Source of the DNA: Cupriavidus nantongensis
GTDB taxonomy: Bacteria; Pseudomonadota; Gammaproteobacteria; Burkholderiales; Burkholderiaceae
Assembly: GCF_001598055.1 (NCBI RefSeq)
Contig: NZ_CP014844.1
Location: 2,286,967 to 2,350,966, forward strand
Length of the DNA: 64,000 nt
Direction: 5' to 3'
Made by a program: the position numbers and the translations under genes. Within the stretch, counting starts at the first letter, position 1; each line of letters starts with the position of its first letter. The notes under the pieces are model-generated. The model had not been told where the DNA came from and searched no databases. It worked only from the letters and a program-made list of their open reading frames with translations. Shown piece by piece: positions 19,630 to 30,074 of the stretch.

Positions 19630-20808
19630 ATGAACGAAGCAGTCATCGTATCCACCGCACGGACCGGCCTGGCCAAGAGCTGGAAGGGCGCCTTCAACAT
19701 GACCCACGGCGCCACGCTGGGCGGCCACGCGGTCCAGCACGCCATCGCGCGCGCCAGGATCGAGGCCGCCGAGGTCGAAGACGTGCTGATGGGCTGCGCC
19801 AATCCGGAAGGCGCCACCGGCGCCAATATCGCGCGCCAGATCGCGCTGCGCGCCGGCTGCCCGGTCACCGTGCCCGGCGCCACCGTCAACCGCTTCTGCT
19901 CGTCGGGCCTGCAGACCATCGCCATGGCGGCGCAGCGCGTGATCGCCGACGAGGGCGACATCTTCGTCGCCGGCGGCGTCGAGAGCATCTCGTGCGTGCA
20001 GCAGGAGATGAACCGCCATATGGTCCAGGAAAGCTGGCTGACCAAGAACAAGCCGGAAATCTACTGGAACATGCTGCAGACCGCCGAGAACGTGGCCAAG
20101 CGCTACAACATCTCGAAGGAGCGCCAGGACGAGTACGGCGTGCGCAGCCAGCAGCGCGCTGCCGCCGCGCAGGAAGCCGGCAAGTTCAACGACGAGATCG
20201 TGCCGATGACGGTGCTCGCCGGCGTTGCCGACAAGTCCACCGGCCAGCTGGTGACGAAGGAAGTCACCATCGACCGCGACGAAGGCATCCGCCCGGATAC
20301 CACGCTGGAAGGCGTGGCCAAGATCCGCAGCGCGGTGCCGGGCGGCGTGATCACCGCCGGCAATGCCTCGCAGTTCTCGGACGGCGCCTCGGCGGCGGTG
20401 GTGATGAACGCGCGCGTGGCGGCGGCCAAGGGCCTGCAGCCGCTGGGCGTGTTCCGCGGCTTTGCCGTGGCCGGCTGCGAGCCCGACGAGATGGGTATCG
20501 GCCCGGTCTTTGCCGTGCCCAAGCTGCTGAAGAAGGCCGGCCTGAAGGTCGACGACATCGGCCTGTGGGAGCTGAACGAAGCCTTCGCGGTGCAGGTGCT
20601 GTACTGCGCCGACACGCTGGGCATCCCGATGGACCGCCTCAACGTCAACGGCGGCGCGATCGCGGTGGGGCATCCGTATGGTGTGTCGGGTGCGCGCCTG
20701 GTCGGCCATGCGCTGATCGAGGGCAAGCGCCGTGGGGTGAAGTATGTGGTCGTGACGATGTGCATTGGCGGCGGGCAGGGCGCGGCGGGGCTGTTCGAGG
20801 TCCTGTAA
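19630..20808 (+). CDS. fadA: Acetyl-CoA C-acyltransferase (thiolase)
   Basis: The 392-aa thiolase cleaves 3-ketoacyl-CoA in the last step of beta-oxidation. The nucleophile Cys90 lies in NRFCSSGLQ, and the His motif [17 protein letters not shown] and the second Cys in [13 protein letters not shown] are present near the C-terminus. I chose ATG 19630, preceded by GAGGAGC; the open frame extends far upstream across pncA only because of base composition. With the adjacent fadB it forms a complete FadB/FadA pair. Chain-length preference cannot be read from sequence. Confidence 0.94.
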   Translation: MNEAVIVSTARTGLAKSWKGAFNMTHGATLGGHAVQHAIARARIEAAEVEDVLMGCANPEGATGANIARQIALRAGCPVTVPGATVNRFCSSGLQTIAMAAQRVIADEGDIFVAGGVESISCVQQEMNRHMVQESWLTKNKPEIYWNMLQTAENVAKRYNISKERQDEYGVRSQQRAAAAQEAGKFNDEIVPMTVLAGVADKSTGQLVTKEVTIDRDEGIRPDTTLEGVAKIRSAVPGGVITAGNASQFSDGASAAVVMNARVAAAKGLQPLGVFRGFAVAGCEPDEMGIGPVFAVPKLLKKAGLKVDDIGLWELNEAFAVQVLYCADTLGIPMDRLNVNGGAIAVGHPYGVSGARLVGHALIEGKRRGVKYVVVTMCIGGGQGAAGLFEVL

Positions 20809-20826
20809 CGACAGACCGCCTGTTTG

Positions 20827-20950
20827 CTCCCCTCTCCCGCCTGCGGGAGAGGGGCCGGGGGAGAGGGCAGGAGCTAGCAGTACCCGGGCGCCTCCCTTCG
20901 TGGCCACGCCGGCCCTCTCCCCAACCCTCTCCCGCAAGCGGGAGAGGGAG
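20827..20950. repeat. Inverted pair of REP-like modules (BIME-like)
   Basis: Module one (20827-20866) has 12-bp arms at 20829-20840 and 20843-20854. Module two (20912-20950) is the same sequence in opposite orientation. They flank about 45 unique bases. The pair lies between the thiolase and acyl-CoA dehydrogenase genes, so it may be transcribed and shape the mRNA 3' end of the thiolase message. Confidence 0.85.
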
Positions 20951-21055
20951 CCCGCCATTGGTCATCCGAAGCAAAGCGTTCTTCAAGCGCTACGCCGTCC
21001 CGAGAACAGAAAAGAATTCGCGAGCGCCCCACGCAGTGCGCCGCATGGAGACACC

Positions 21056-22918
21056 ATGTCGATGATCCTTTCCCGTCGCGACCTGAACTTCATCCTGTAT
21101 GAATGGCTCAAGGTCGACGAGCTGACCCGCATCCCGCGCTACGCCGACCATTCGCGCGAGACCTTCGATGCCGCGCTGGATACCTGCGAGAAGATCGCCA
21201 CCGACCTGTTCGCGCCGCACAACAAGAAGAACGACCAGCACGAACCCGAATTCGACGGCGAGACCGTCAGAATCATCCCCGAGGTCAGCACCGCGCTGAA
21301 GGCCTTCTGCGAGGCCGGGCTGATGGCCGCCGGGCAGGACTACGAGCTGGGCGGCATGCAGCTGCCGGTGGTGGTCGAGAAGGCCGGCTTCGCCTATTTC
21401 AAGGGCGCCAATGTCGGCACCAGTTCCTATCCGTTCCTGACCATCGGCAACGCCAACCTGCTGCTGACGCACGGCACGCCGGCGCAGGTCGAGACCTTCG
21501 TCAAGCCGGAAATGGCAGGGCGCTTCTTCGGCACCATGTGCCTGTCGGAGCCGCAGGCCGGCTCGTCGCTGTCGGATATCACCACGCGCGCAGAGTATGA
21601 GGGCGAATCGCCGCTGGGCGCGCAATACCGGCTGCGCGGCAACAAGATGTGGATTTCCGCCGGCGAGCATGAGCTGAGCGAGAACATCGTCCACCTGGTG
21701 CTGGCCAAGATCCCGGGCCCGGACGGCAAGCTGATCCCGGGCGTGAAGGGCATCTCGCTGTTTATCGTGCCCAAGTACCTGGTCAACGAAGATGGCTCGC
21801 TGGGCGAGCACAACGACGTGGTGCTGGCCGGCCTGAACCACAAGATGGGCTACCGCGGCACCACCAACTGCCTGCTGAACTTCGGCGAGGGCATGAAGTA
21901 CAAGCCGGGCGGCAAGGCCGGCGCGATCGGCTACCTGGTGGGCGAGCCGCACAAGGGCCTGGCCTGCATGTTCCACATGATGAATGAGGCGCGCATTGGC
22001 GTGGGCCTGGGCGCGGTGATGCTCGGCTACACCGGCTACCTGCATGCGCTGGACTATGCGCGCAACCGCCCGCAAGGCCGCCCCGTCGGCCCCGGCGGCA
22101 AGGACGCCGCCAGCCCGCAGGTGAAGCTGGTCGAGCATGCCGATATCCGCCGCATGCTGCTGGCGCAGAAGAGCTATGTCGAGGGCGGCCTGGCGCTGAA
22201 CCTGTACTGCGCGCGGCTGGTCGACGAGGAAGAAGCCGCTGCCGCCGCCGGCGACCAGGAGGCGCATGCGCGCCTGGCGCTGCTGCTCGACATCCTGACC
22301 CCGATCGCCAAGAGCTGGCCGTCGCAATGGTGCCTGGAAGCCAACAGCCTCGCGATCCAGGTGCATGGCGGCTATGGCTACACCCGCGAATACAACGTCG
22401 AGCAGTTCTACCGCGATAACCGCCTGAACCCGATCCACGAAGGCACGCACGGCATCCAGGGCCTGGACCTGCTCGGCCGCAAGGTGGTGATGAAGGATGG
22501 CGCCGCGTTCAGGCTGCTGGGCGAGCGCGTGCAGGCCACCATCGGCCGCGCACTGGCCGCGGACGATGCCGAACTGGCGCAGCAGGCGCGCGCCCTCGGC
22601 GCCGCAACCCGGCGGCTGGCCGAAGTCACGCAGACGCTGTGGAGCGCCGGCGATGCCAACGTGACGCTGGCCAACGCATCGATCTATCTCGAAGCCTTCG
22701 GCCACGTTGTGGTCGCGTGGATCTGGCTGGAGCAGGCGCTGCTGGCGCAGGCCGCGCTGGCGCAGGCAAGCGGCCAGGAAGACCATGATTTCTATCGCGG
22801 CAAGCTGGCCGCGGCGGCGTACTTCTTCCGCTTCGAATTGCCAAAGGTCGGCCCGCAGTTCGACTTGCTGGCATCGCTCGACCGCACCACGCTGGACATG
22901 CAGGACGCGTGGTTCTGA
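21056..22918 (+). CDS. Acyl-CoA dehydrogenase (long form, about 620 aa)
   Basis: The flavoenzyme oxidises acyl-CoA to enoyl-CoA, passing electrons to ETF. An N-terminal helical cap leads into the core, with the FAD/substrate strand MCLSEPQAGSSLSD near residue 162. The substrate-binding region is KMGYRGTTNCLLNFGEG. The catalytic Glu is in NPIHEGTHGIQ, close after GYGYTREYNVEQFYRD. An extra C-terminal domain of about 120 residues is typical of the DmdC-like 600-aa subgroup. I chose ATG 21056; a second ATG follows two codons later. It supplies the first step missing from the fadB-fadA pair upstream. Confidence 0.92.
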   Translation: MSMILSRRDLNFILYEWLKVDELTRIPRYADHSRETFDAALDTCEKIATDLFAPHNKKNDQHEPEFDGETVRIIPEVSTALKAFCEAGLMAAGQDYELGGMQLPVVVEKAGFAYFKGANVGTSSYPFLTIGNANLLLTHGTPAQVETFVKPEMAGRFFGTMCLSEPQAGSSLSDITTRAEYEGESPLGAQYRLRGNKMWISAGEHELSENIVHLVLAKIPGPDGKLIPGVKGISLFIVPKYLVNEDGSLGEHNDVVLAGLNHKMGYRGTTNCLLNFGEGMKYKPGGKAGAIGYLVGEPHKGLACMFHMMNEARIGVGLGAVMLGYTGYLHALDYARNRPQGRPVGPGGKDAASPQVKLVEHADIRRMLLAQKSYVEGGLALNLYCARLVDEEEAAAAAGDQEAHARLALLLDILTPIAKSWPSQWCLEANSLAIQVHGGYGYTREYNVEQFYRDNRLNPIHEGTHGIQGLDLLGRKVVMKDGAAFRLLGERVQATIGRALAADDAELAQQARALGAATRRLAEVTQTLWSAGDANVTLANASIYLEAFGHVVVAWIWLEQALLAQAALAQASGQEDHDFYRGKLAAAAYFFRFELPKVGPQFDLLASLDRTTLDMQDAWF

Positions 22919-22960
22919 GCGCCTGCCACATCATTCAAAGACAACCAGGGAAGAGACAAT

Positions 22961-23743
<783 letters not shown>

Positions 23744-23790
23744 GCGCAGTCCGGGCGACAGCCTTCGTTTGCGGCAATAATTCGGGGGTC

Positions 23791-23817
23791 GGCGCCGGCG
23801 GCCAAACCGCCGGCGCC
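23791..23817. promoter_or_regulatory. Perfect hairpin between SDR and thioesterase genes
   Basis: An 11-bp GC stem (23791-23801 with 23807-23817) closes a 5-base loop. No T-run follows on either strand, so it is more likely a transcript-stabilising or attenuating hairpin than an intrinsic terminator. Confidence 0.5.
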
Positions 23818-23847
23818 TCTCCAACCCCCACTTCCATTCGCATTGCC

Positions 23848-24285
23848 ATGAACCAGTACACCGGCTCCGTGAGCCATATCCCGTTCCTTGCCGAACTCGG
23901 CGTGACCTGCAGCCTGGCCGAGGGCGGGCGCAGCGAGATCTCGCTGGCGACCGAAAAGCGCCACCAGAACAGCTGGGACATGGCCCACGGCGGCGTGATC
24001 ATGACGCTGCTCGACGTGGCCATGGCGGTGGCCGGCCGCAGCAGCGATGCCGATGGCCGCGGCGTGGTCACCATCGAGATGAAGAGCAGCTTTATGGCGC
24101 CGGGCCGCGGCCACCTGACCGCGCGCGGCACCACCGTGCACCGCACCACCACCATGGTGTTCTGCGAGGCCGAGATCGTCGATGCCGACGGCAAGACCGT
24201 GGCGCGTGGCTCGGGCACGTTCAAGTACATCCGGCGCATGCCGCCGCAGCGCCCGGGCGAAACCGATACCGGCGCCGACGGCTGA
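23848..24285 (+). CDS. PaaI-family hotdog thioesterase
   Basis: The 145-aa hotdog-fold protein has the family motif NSWDMAHGGVIMTLLDVAM, in which the HGG turn and the following Asp lie at the active site. A second conserved stretch (VVTIEMKSSFMAPG) follows. It should hydrolyse acyl- or aryl-CoA thioesters. I chose ATG 23848, where family similarity begins. In this beta-oxidation setting it could release stalled CoA intermediates and recycle CoA; that role is inferred. Confidence 0.87.
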   Translation: MNQYTGSVSHIPFLAELGVTCSLAEGGRSEISLATEKRHQNSWDMAHGGVIMTLLDVAMAVAGRSSDADGRGVVTIEMKSSFMAPGRGHLTARGTTVHRTTTMVFCEAEIVDADGKTVARGSGTFKYIRRMPPQRPGETDTGADG

Positions 24286-24381
24286 GCGCCGGCGCAGCAC
24301 AGGCGGGGCGCTCCATATGCCGCTTTGCCCCGCCTCGGCAGTTTCCATGCAGTTTCCATCTCCCATTGGAAGGAACCCACC

Positions 24382-25392
24382 ATGTCCAACACGTTCAAGC
24401 GCATCGTCCTGGCCTCGCGTCCCGAAGGCGCGGTGACGCCGGCCAATTTCCGGCTGGAAGAGGTGCCCGTGCCGCAGATTGCCGATGGCCAGGTGCTGGT
24501 GCGCAACCACTACCTGTCGCTCGACCCGTATATGCGCGGCCGCATGAACGACAGCAAGTCCTACGCCGCGCCGCAGCCGCTCAATGAGGTGATGATCGGC
24601 GGCACCGTCGGCGAAGTGGTGGAAAGCAAGAACAGCAAGTTCAAGCCGGGCGACAAGGTGGTCGGCATGTTCGGCTGGCAGGAGATGGGTGTCAGCGACG
24701 GCACCGGCCTGCAGACGGTCGATACCACGCATATCCCGCTGTCGGCCTACCTGGGTTCGGTCGGCATGCCGGGCGTGACCGCCTGGTATGGCCTGAACAA
24801 GATCATCCAGCCCAAGGCGGGCAAGACCATCGCGGTCAGCGCCGCGTCGGGCGCGGTCGGCAGCGTGGTGGGCCAGCTGGCCAAGCTGGCGGGCTGCCGC
24901 GCGGTGGGCTTTGCCGGCGGCAAGGACAAGTGCGACTACGTGGTCAACGAACTCGGTTTCGACGCCTGCATCGACTACAAGGCGGCGAAAGACCCGAAGG
25001 AGCTCTACACCATGCTCAAGGAGGCCACGCCCGACGGCATCGACGGCTACTTCGAGAACGTCGGCGGCGACATCCTCGACGCGGTGCTGTCGCGCATGAA
25101 CGCCTTCGGCCGCATCGCCATGTGCGGCATGATCGCCGGCTATGACGGCCAGCCGTTGCCGCTGAAGAATCCGCAGCTGATCCTGGTCTCGCGGCTGACC
25201 GTCGAGGGCTTTATCGTCTCCGAGCACATGGAGGTGTGGCCGCAGGCGCTGAAGGAGCTGGGCACCGCGGTCGCGCAGGGCAAGCTCAAGTTCCGCGAGA
25301 GCATCGCCGAAGGCCTGGCCAGCGCGCCGGAAGCGTTCATGGGCCTGCTCAAGGGCAAGAACTTCGGCAAGCAGCTGGTCAAGCTGGTCTGA
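24382..25392 (+). CDS. NADP-dependent oxidoreductase (CurA/alkenal reductase-like MDR)
   Basis: The 336-aa zinc-free medium-chain reductase starts with the CurA-type N-terminus (FRLEEVPVPQIADGQVLVRN and YLSLDPYMRGRM). The NADP-binding motif SAASGAVGSVVGQLAK lies at about residues 152-167, and the family segment GYFENVGGDILDAVL follows. Relatives reduce alpha,beta-unsaturated ketones and aldehydes, and this one may detoxify enals or handle unsaturated intermediates. The AAGGAAC ribosome site fits ATG 24382. It lies 96 bases downstream of the thioesterase gene. Confidence 0.9.
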   Translation: MSNTFKRIVLASRPEGAVTPANFRLEEVPVPQIADGQVLVRNHYLSLDPYMRGRMNDSKSYAAPQPLNEVMIGGTVGEVVESKNSKFKPGDKVVGMFGWQEMGVSDGTGLQTVDTTHIPLSAYLGSVGMPGVTAWYGLNKIIQPKAGKTIAVSAASGAVGSVVGQLAKLAGCRAVGFAGGKDKCDYVVNELGFDACIDYKAAKDPKELYTMLKEATPDGIDGYFENVGGDILDAVLSRMNAFGRIAMCGMIAGYDGQPLPLKNPQLILVSRLTVEGFIVSEHMEVWPQALKELGTAVAQGKLKFRESIAEGLASAPEAFMGLLKGKNFGKQLVKLV

Positions 25393-25473
25393 CCCGCGCA
25401 TGCAGGGCCGCGGCGCGTCTGCTGGGCGCGCCGCGGGCAACGGATATCACTGGACCCGCCACAGGAGACACCG

Positions 25474-26322
25474 ATGAATGCCCCGCAAGCCCCGCAAATC
25501 CCGAGCGCCGACGAGATCGGCGCCGGCCTGCCCGAAGAGGTCAAGGCGCGCTACCGCAACCTGCCGCGGCCGCCGCAGTTCGCCACCGTGGGCGAAGAGC
25601 GCCAGCACCGCAAGCAGCGCCTCGCCGCCGCCTTCCGGCTGTTCTCGAAATTCGGCTTCGACGAAGGCGTGGCCGGCCATATCACCGCGCGCGACCCCGA
25701 GTTTCCCGACACCTTCTGGGTCAATCCGTTCGGCGTGCATTTCAGCCAGATCCGGGTATCGAACCTGATCCGCTGCGACCACCACGGCGACGTGGTCGAG
25801 GGCGACTACCCGGTCAATGCCGCGGCCTTCGCCATCCATTCGCGCGTGCACCAGACCCGCCCCGACGCGGTTGCGGCCGCGCATTCGCACAGTACCTATG
25901 GCCGCGCCTGGTCGACGCTGGGCCGGCCGCTCGACCCGCTGACGCAAGACGTGTGCGCCTTCTACAACGACCATGCGGTCTATGACGACTTTGGCGGCGT
26001 GGTGGTGGAGCTGGACGAGGGCCAGCGCATCGCCAACGCGCTCGGGCAGAACAAGGCCGCGATCCTGCAGAACCATGGCCTGCTCACCGTCGGCAAGACC
26101 GTCGACGAAGCGGCGTGGTGGTTCATCACCATGGAGCGCTCGTGCCAGGTGCAGCTGCTGGCCGAAGCCGCCGCGGCGCGCACGCAGGCGCCGCTGAAGG
26201 TGATTGCCGACGCGGCCGCACGGCAGGCGTATTCGATCGTCGGCACGGCGCAGGCGGGCTGGTTCCAGTTCCAGCCGCTCTATGCCCGCATCGTCAAGGA
26301 ACAGCCCGACCTGCTGGACTGA
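25474..26322 (+). CDS. Class II aldolase/adducin-domain protein
   Basis: The 282-aa protein has the aldolase II fold. The entry is GFDEGVAGHITARDPEFPDTFWVNPFG, zinc-binding histidines lie in AAAHSHSTYGRAW, and the C-terminal NHGLLTVGKTVDEAAWW is conserved. Relatives include fuculose-phosphate aldolase, but this longer, adducin-like bacterial subgroup has no settled substrate. It lies 81 bases after the reductase gene, with an AGGAGA site before ATG. It may work with the following SDR and hydrolase on one substrate; no pathway can be named. Confidence 0.85.
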   Translation: MNAPQAPQIPSADEIGAGLPEEVKARYRNLPRPPQFATVGEERQHRKQRLAAAFRLFSKFGFDEGVAGHITARDPEFPDTFWVNPFGVHFSQIRVSNLIRCDHHGDVVEGDYPVNAAAFAIHSRVHQTRPDAVAAAHSHSTYGRAWSTLGRPLDPLTQDVCAFYNDHAVYDDFGGVVVELDEGQRIANALGQNKAAILQNHGLLTVGKTVDEAAWWFITMERSCQVQLLAEAAAARTQAPLKVIADAAARQAYSIVGTAQAGWFQFQPLYARIVKEQPDLLD

Positions 26323-26383
26323 ACCCGCATGCCCGCCACGCGGCGGGCAGCCCCCATTCGATTCACGCGACAGGACAGACGAC

Positions 26384-27286
26384 ATGAAGGATTTCTCCAA
26401 CAGGGTGGCCGTCATTACCGGCGGCGCCTCGGGTTTCGGCAAGGAATTTGCCCGCATCGCCGCCGACCTCGGCATGAAGCTGGTGCTGGCCGACGTGCAG
26501 GAAGACGCGCTGGACGCGACCGTCGCCGAATTCCAGGCGCGCAACGTGCCGGTGATCGGCTTGCGTACCGACGTCTCGCAAGCCGGGCAGGTGCAGGCGC
26601 TGGCCGATGCCGCGATCGAGGCCTTCGGCCAGGTCAACCTGCTGTTCAACAATGCCGGCGTCGGCGCGGGCGGCCTGATCTGGGAAAACTCGGAGCGGGA
26701 CTGGGAATGGGTGATGGGCGTCAACCTGTACGGCGTGGTGCACGGGGTGCGCATCTTCACGCCGCTGATGCTGGCCGCCGCGGAGAAGGACCCGGCGTTC
26801 GAGGGGCATATCGTCAACACGGCATCGATGGCGGGCTTGCTGAATCCGCCGGCGATGGGCGTCTACAACGTGTCCAAGCACGCGGTGGTGGCGCTGACCG
26901 AAACGCTGTACCAGGACCTCGGGCTGGTGACGCAGCAGGTGCGCTGCTCGGTGCTGTGCCCGTACTTCGTGCCGACCGGCATCAGCCAGTCGCAGCGCAA
27001 CCGGCCCGCCGGCCTGGCCAACCAGGCGCCGCCGACGCGTTCGCAGCTGGTGTCGCAGGCCTTGTCGGACAAGGCCGTCGGCTCGGGCAAGGTGACCGCG
27101 GCGGAGGTGGCGCAGATCACCTTCGATGCCATCCGCGACGAAAGCTTCTATATTTATTCCCACCCCCAGGCGCTCGCTCCCGTGCGCCAGCGCTTCGAGG
27201 ATATCGTCGGGCAGCGCAACCCCGGCGATCCGTTTGCCGACAAGCCCGAGGTCCGCGCGGGCCTGGTTGCCGCGTTGCGCGGCTGA
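26384..27286 (+). CDS. Short-chain dehydrogenase/reductase (SDR)
   Basis: The 300-aa SDR has TGGASGFG (about residues 13-20), LFNNAGVGAGG, a Ser in NTASMAGLL and YNVSK. The C-terminal region is longer than in a minimal SDR (VSQALSDKAVGSGKVTAAEVAQ). I chose ATG 26384; the open frame upstream overlaps the aldolase gene and carries no motif. It follows the aldolase by 61 bases and precedes the hydrolase by 67, in one probable transcription unit. The substrate is unknown. Confidence 0.88.
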   Translation: MKDFSNRVAVITGGASGFGKEFARIAADLGMKLVLADVQEDALDATVAEFQARNVPVIGLRTDVSQAGQVQALADAAIEAFGQVNLLFNNAGVGAGGLIWENSERDWEWVMGVNLYGVVHGVRIFTPLMLAAAEKDPAFEGHIVNTASMAGLLNPPAMGVYNVSKHAVVALTETLYQDLGLVTQQVRCSVLCPYFVPTGISQSQRNRPAGLANQAPPTRSQLVSQALSDKAVGSGKVTAAEVAQITFDAIRDESFYIYSHPQALAPVRQRFEDIVGQRNPGDPFADKPEVRAGLVAALRG

Positions 27287-27353
27287 GCTGACGTTAGCCA
27301 ACCCCGTTAACCAACGCTGGCCAGCACCACGCCACAACGAGGAGGGACCGCAT

Positions 27354-28301
27354 ATGGAGACCAACATGGCAGCTCCCGCCGCCGTGATCCGCCACCTGCA
27401 GTACGCCACGCTGCCCAACGAAACTCGGCTGCACTACGCCAGCGCGGGCGAGCGCGGCAAGCCGCTGATGCTGTTCGTGCATGGCTTTCCGGAATTCTGG
27501 TTCGAATGGGAGGCGCAGCTGGCCGAGTTCGGGCGCACGCACTTCGCTGTCGCGCCCGACCTGCGCGGCTTCAACCTGTCGAGCAAGCCCGCCGAGGTAG
27601 AGGCCTACCGCCCGCGCCATATCGTCGAAGACCTGGTGCAGTTCATCGGTGCGCTCGGGTATGACCAGGCGATCGTGGTGGCGCACGACTGGGGCGGCGC
27701 GATCTGCTGGAACCTGGCAATCCGGTTCCCGCAGCTGGTGCGCCAGCTGGTCATCGTCAATTCGCCGCACCCGTACCTGTTCGCGCGCGCGCTGGCCACC
27801 GACCCGGCGCAGCAGGCCGCGTCGGCGTACATGAACTGGCTGCGCAAGCCGGGCTCGGAACAGGCGCTGGCGGCCAACGACTTCGCGCTGCTGGACCGGA
27901 TGCTGTCCGACGACGACGGCAAGCCGGCGGCGTGGTACACCGCCGAGACCCGCGCCAGGTATCACGCGGCGTGGTCGCAGCCGGGCGAGGGCAAGGACGC
28001 CGGCGTGCATCCGCTGACCGGCGGCGTCAACTTCTACCGCGCTTCGCCGATGCATCCGCCGGGCGAGGGCGAGCCGCCGCCGGATATTTCACGGCTGGAC
28101 CCGGCCGCTTTCGTGGTCAGGGTGCCGACGTTCGTGATCTGGGGCGAGCGCGACCGCGCGCTGCCGAAGTCGCTGGTCGATGGCCTGGCCGATTTCGTGC
28201 CCGACCTGCGGCTGGAGCGCATCCCCGAGGGCAGCCACTGGGTGATCCACGAGCAGCCGGAGCGGATCAACCAGCTGATCCGCAGCGCGCTGCCGGTCTA
28301 A
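27354..28301 (+). CDS. Alpha/beta hydrolase, epoxide-hydrolase-like
   Basis: The 315-aa enzyme has the HGFPE oxyanion motif (near residue 43), DLRGFNLSSKP, and the nucleophile elbow VAHDWGG with Asp rather than Ser as nucleophile. The acid lies near GERDRAL and the catalytic His in GSHWVIHEQPE. An Asp nucleophile with HGxP points to an epoxide hydrolase or haloacid/haloalkane dehalogenase. AGGAGG precedes the start ATG 27354; a second ATG lies four codons on. It is the last gene of the rightward run begun at fadB. Confidence 0.88.
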   Translation: METNMAAPAAVIRHLQYATLPNETRLHYASAGERGKPLMLFVHGFPEFWFEWEAQLAEFGRTHFAVAPDLRGFNLSSKPAEVEAYRPRHIVEDLVQFIGALGYDQAIVVAHDWGGAICWNLAIRFPQLVRQLVIVNSPHPYLFARALATDPAQQAASAYMNWLRKPGSEQALAANDFALLDRMLSDDDGKPAAWYTAETRARYHAAWSQPGEGKDAGVHPLTGGVNFYRASPMHPPGEGEPPPDISRLDPAAFVVRVPTFVIWGERDRALPKSLVDGLADFVPDLRLERIPEGSHWVIHEQPERINQLIRSALPV

Positions 28302-28315
28302 TTCAGCGCACGCAC

Positions 28316-28335
28316 GCGGCGGCACAGGCCGCCGC
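28316..28335. terminator. Hairpin between convergent hydrolase and macrodomain genes
   Basis: An 8-bp GC stem (28316-28323 with 28328-28335) with a 4-base loop lies in the 43-base gap between two convergent stop codons. No T-run follows, so a bidirectional terminator role is only suggested by position. Confidence 0.4.
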
Positions 28336-28344
28336 ATGCATGCT

Positions 28345-28866
28345 TCAGCTCAGCCGCTCGCGGTAAAGCCGGTAGTTCTCGTCGTCGAAGCAGACGAAGG
28401 TGACCTGCTCGATCTCCGGCGCCCCGGCCAGCGCCTCGCGCACCGCGGCGATGGCGATATCCGCCGCGCGTTCGCGCGGGAAGCCATAGATGCCGGTGCT
28501 GATATTGGGGAAGGCCAGCGTGCGCAGGTGATGCTGCGCCGCCAGCCGGATGCTGTTGCGGTAGGCACTGGCGAGCTGCTCTTCCTCGCCCTGGCCCCCG
28601 CCTTGCCACACCGGCCCGACCGCGTGGATCACGTACGGCGCCGGCAGGCGGCCGCCGGTGGTCAGCACCGCCTCGCCGGTGGGGCAGCCACCCTGCGCGT
28701 CGCGGATCGCGCGGCAGGCCTCCATGATGGCGGGGCCGCCGGCCCCGTGGATGGCGCCGTCGACACCGCCGCCGCCCAGCAGCCCGCTGTTGGCGGCGTT
28801 GACGATGGCATCGACTTCCATCCGGGTGATGTCGCCATGGACTACCTGCAGGTGCTCGCCGGTCAT
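28345..28866 (-). CDS. Macrodomain protein, O-acetyl-ADP-ribose deacetylase type
   Basis: The 173-aa protein is a single macrodomain of the YmdB/MacroD class. Its motifs are [23 protein letters not shown] (about 19-41), with the ADP-ribose-contacting NAAN and GGGGVD, and [10 protein letters not shown] near residue 122. Such proteins remove ADP-ribose or acetyl groups from ADP-ribose adducts. I chose ATG 28866, since the ORF upstream is low-complexity. It lies 59 bases downstream of the iron-alcohol-dehydrogenase gene on the same strand. No ADP-ribosyltransferase or sirtuin gene is adjacent. Confidence 0.93.
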   Translation of the reverse strand: MTGEHLQVVHGDITRMEVDAIVNAANSGLLGGGGVDGAIHGAGGPAIMEACRAIRDAQGGCPTGEAVLTTGGRLPAPYVIHAVGPVWQGGGQGEEEQLASAYRNSIRLAAQHHLRTLAFPNISTGIYGFPRERAADIAIAAVREALAGAPEIEQVTFVCFDDENYRLYRERLS

Positions 28867-28925
28867 ATTGTCTCCTCGGTTGGGAGGCGCCCGCCGCGGT
28901 GCCGGCGGGCCACCTTGCTGCCGCA

Positions 28926-30074
28926 CTACATGGACTGCTCAAGCATACGCCGATAATCCGCGGCGCTGGCTTCTTTCGGGTTGGTCTTGTGGCAGTGGTC
29001 GCGCAGCGCGCCGGCGATCACCTTGTCGAACATGTCCTCGGTCACGCCCATCTGGCGCAGCCCGGTGGGCAGGCCCAGGCGCGCGGTCATGTCGTGCACC
29101 GCCTGCGCCAGGTCGGCGTCGTCGGGCAGGTGCATGGCGCGGCGCAGGCGCGCGTAGCGGTGATCGCGCACTACGGTGGGCGCGTCGGCATTGAAGCGCA
29201 GCACCGCCGGCATCACCACCGCGTTGAGCGTGCCGTGGTGCAGCCCGGTGCGGCCGTCGATCTTCAGCCCGCCGAGCGGGTGCGACAGCGAATGCACGCA
29301 GCCCAGTCCCTTCTGGAACGCCATCGCGCCCTGCATCGACGCGCTCATCATGTTCAGGCGCGCATCGCGGTCGTTGCCGTCGCGGGTGGCGCGCTCGATA
29401 TGGGTCCAGCCGCGCTCCAGTCCGTCGAGCGCGATGCCGTCGGCGGGCGGGTTGAAGGCCGGCGCCAGGAAGGTTTCGATGCAGTGGGCGATGGCGTCCA
29501 TGCCGGTGGCGGCGGTCAGGCCGGCGGGCAGGCCCAGCGTCAACTCCGGGTCGCACACCGCGGACTTGGGCAGCAGGTGCCAGGAATGGAAGCCCAGCTT
29601 GCGGCCGTCGTCCAGGATGATGATGGCGCCGCGCGCGACCTCGCTGCCGGTGCCCGAGGTGGTGGGCACCGCGATCAGCGGCGCCGCTTTGTCGGTGATC
29701 TTGCCGCTGCCGCCCTCGATGGTGGCATAGGTGGTCAGCTCGCCGTCGTGCGTGGCCAGGATCGCGATGCCCTTGGCCAGGTCGATCGACGACCCGCCGC
29801 CCACTGCCACCAGCCCGTCGCAGCCGTGCTCGCGGTACTGCGCGGCGGCTTTGCGCACCATGGCCTCGGTCGGGTTCGACGGGGTCTCGTCGAACACCGC
29901 CACCGGCAACCCCTGCATCGCGTCGATGGCGCGCTGCGCCACGCCGGCCGCGACCACACCCTTGTCGGTGACGAGCAGCGGACGGCGGATGCCGATGCGC
30001 TCGCATTCCGACTTGAGCACGCTGACCGCGCCGAAGTCCAGGTGAATGTGGGTCAGATAGTAGATGAACGCCAT
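28926..30074 (-). CDS. Iron-containing alcohol dehydrogenase
   Basis: The 382-aa group III dehydrogenase has [11 protein letters not shown] (NAD-binding, about residues 92-102), [16 protein letters not shown], and metal-binding residues in [12 protein letters not shown] and in HSLSHPLGG and LHHGTLNAV. It should oxidise or reduce a small alcohol or aldehyde, such as a 4-hydroxybutyrate or 1,3-propanediol type. I chose ATG 30074. Leftward, it is followed by the macrodomain gene. Its promoter must lie in the 353-base gap shared with the divergent esterase gene. Confidence 0.92.
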   Translation of the reverse strand: MAFIYYLTHIHLDFGAVSVLKSECERIGIRRPLLVTDKGVVAAGVAQRAIDAMQGLPVAVFDETPSNPTEAMVRKAAAQYREHGCDGLVAVGGGSSIDLAKGIAILATHDGELTTYATIEGGSGKITDKAAPLIAVPTTSGTGSEVARGAIIILDDGRKLGFHSWHLLPKSAVCDPELTLGLPAGLTAATGMDAIAHCIETFLAPAFNPPADGIALDGLERGWTHIERATRDGNDRDARLNMMSASMQGAMAFQKGLGCVHSLSHPLGGLKIDGRTGLHHGTLNAVVMPAVLRFNADAPTVVRDHRYARLRRAMHLPDDADLAQAVHDMTARLGLPTGLRQMGVTEDMFDKVIAGALRDHCHKTNPKEASAADYRRMLEQSM

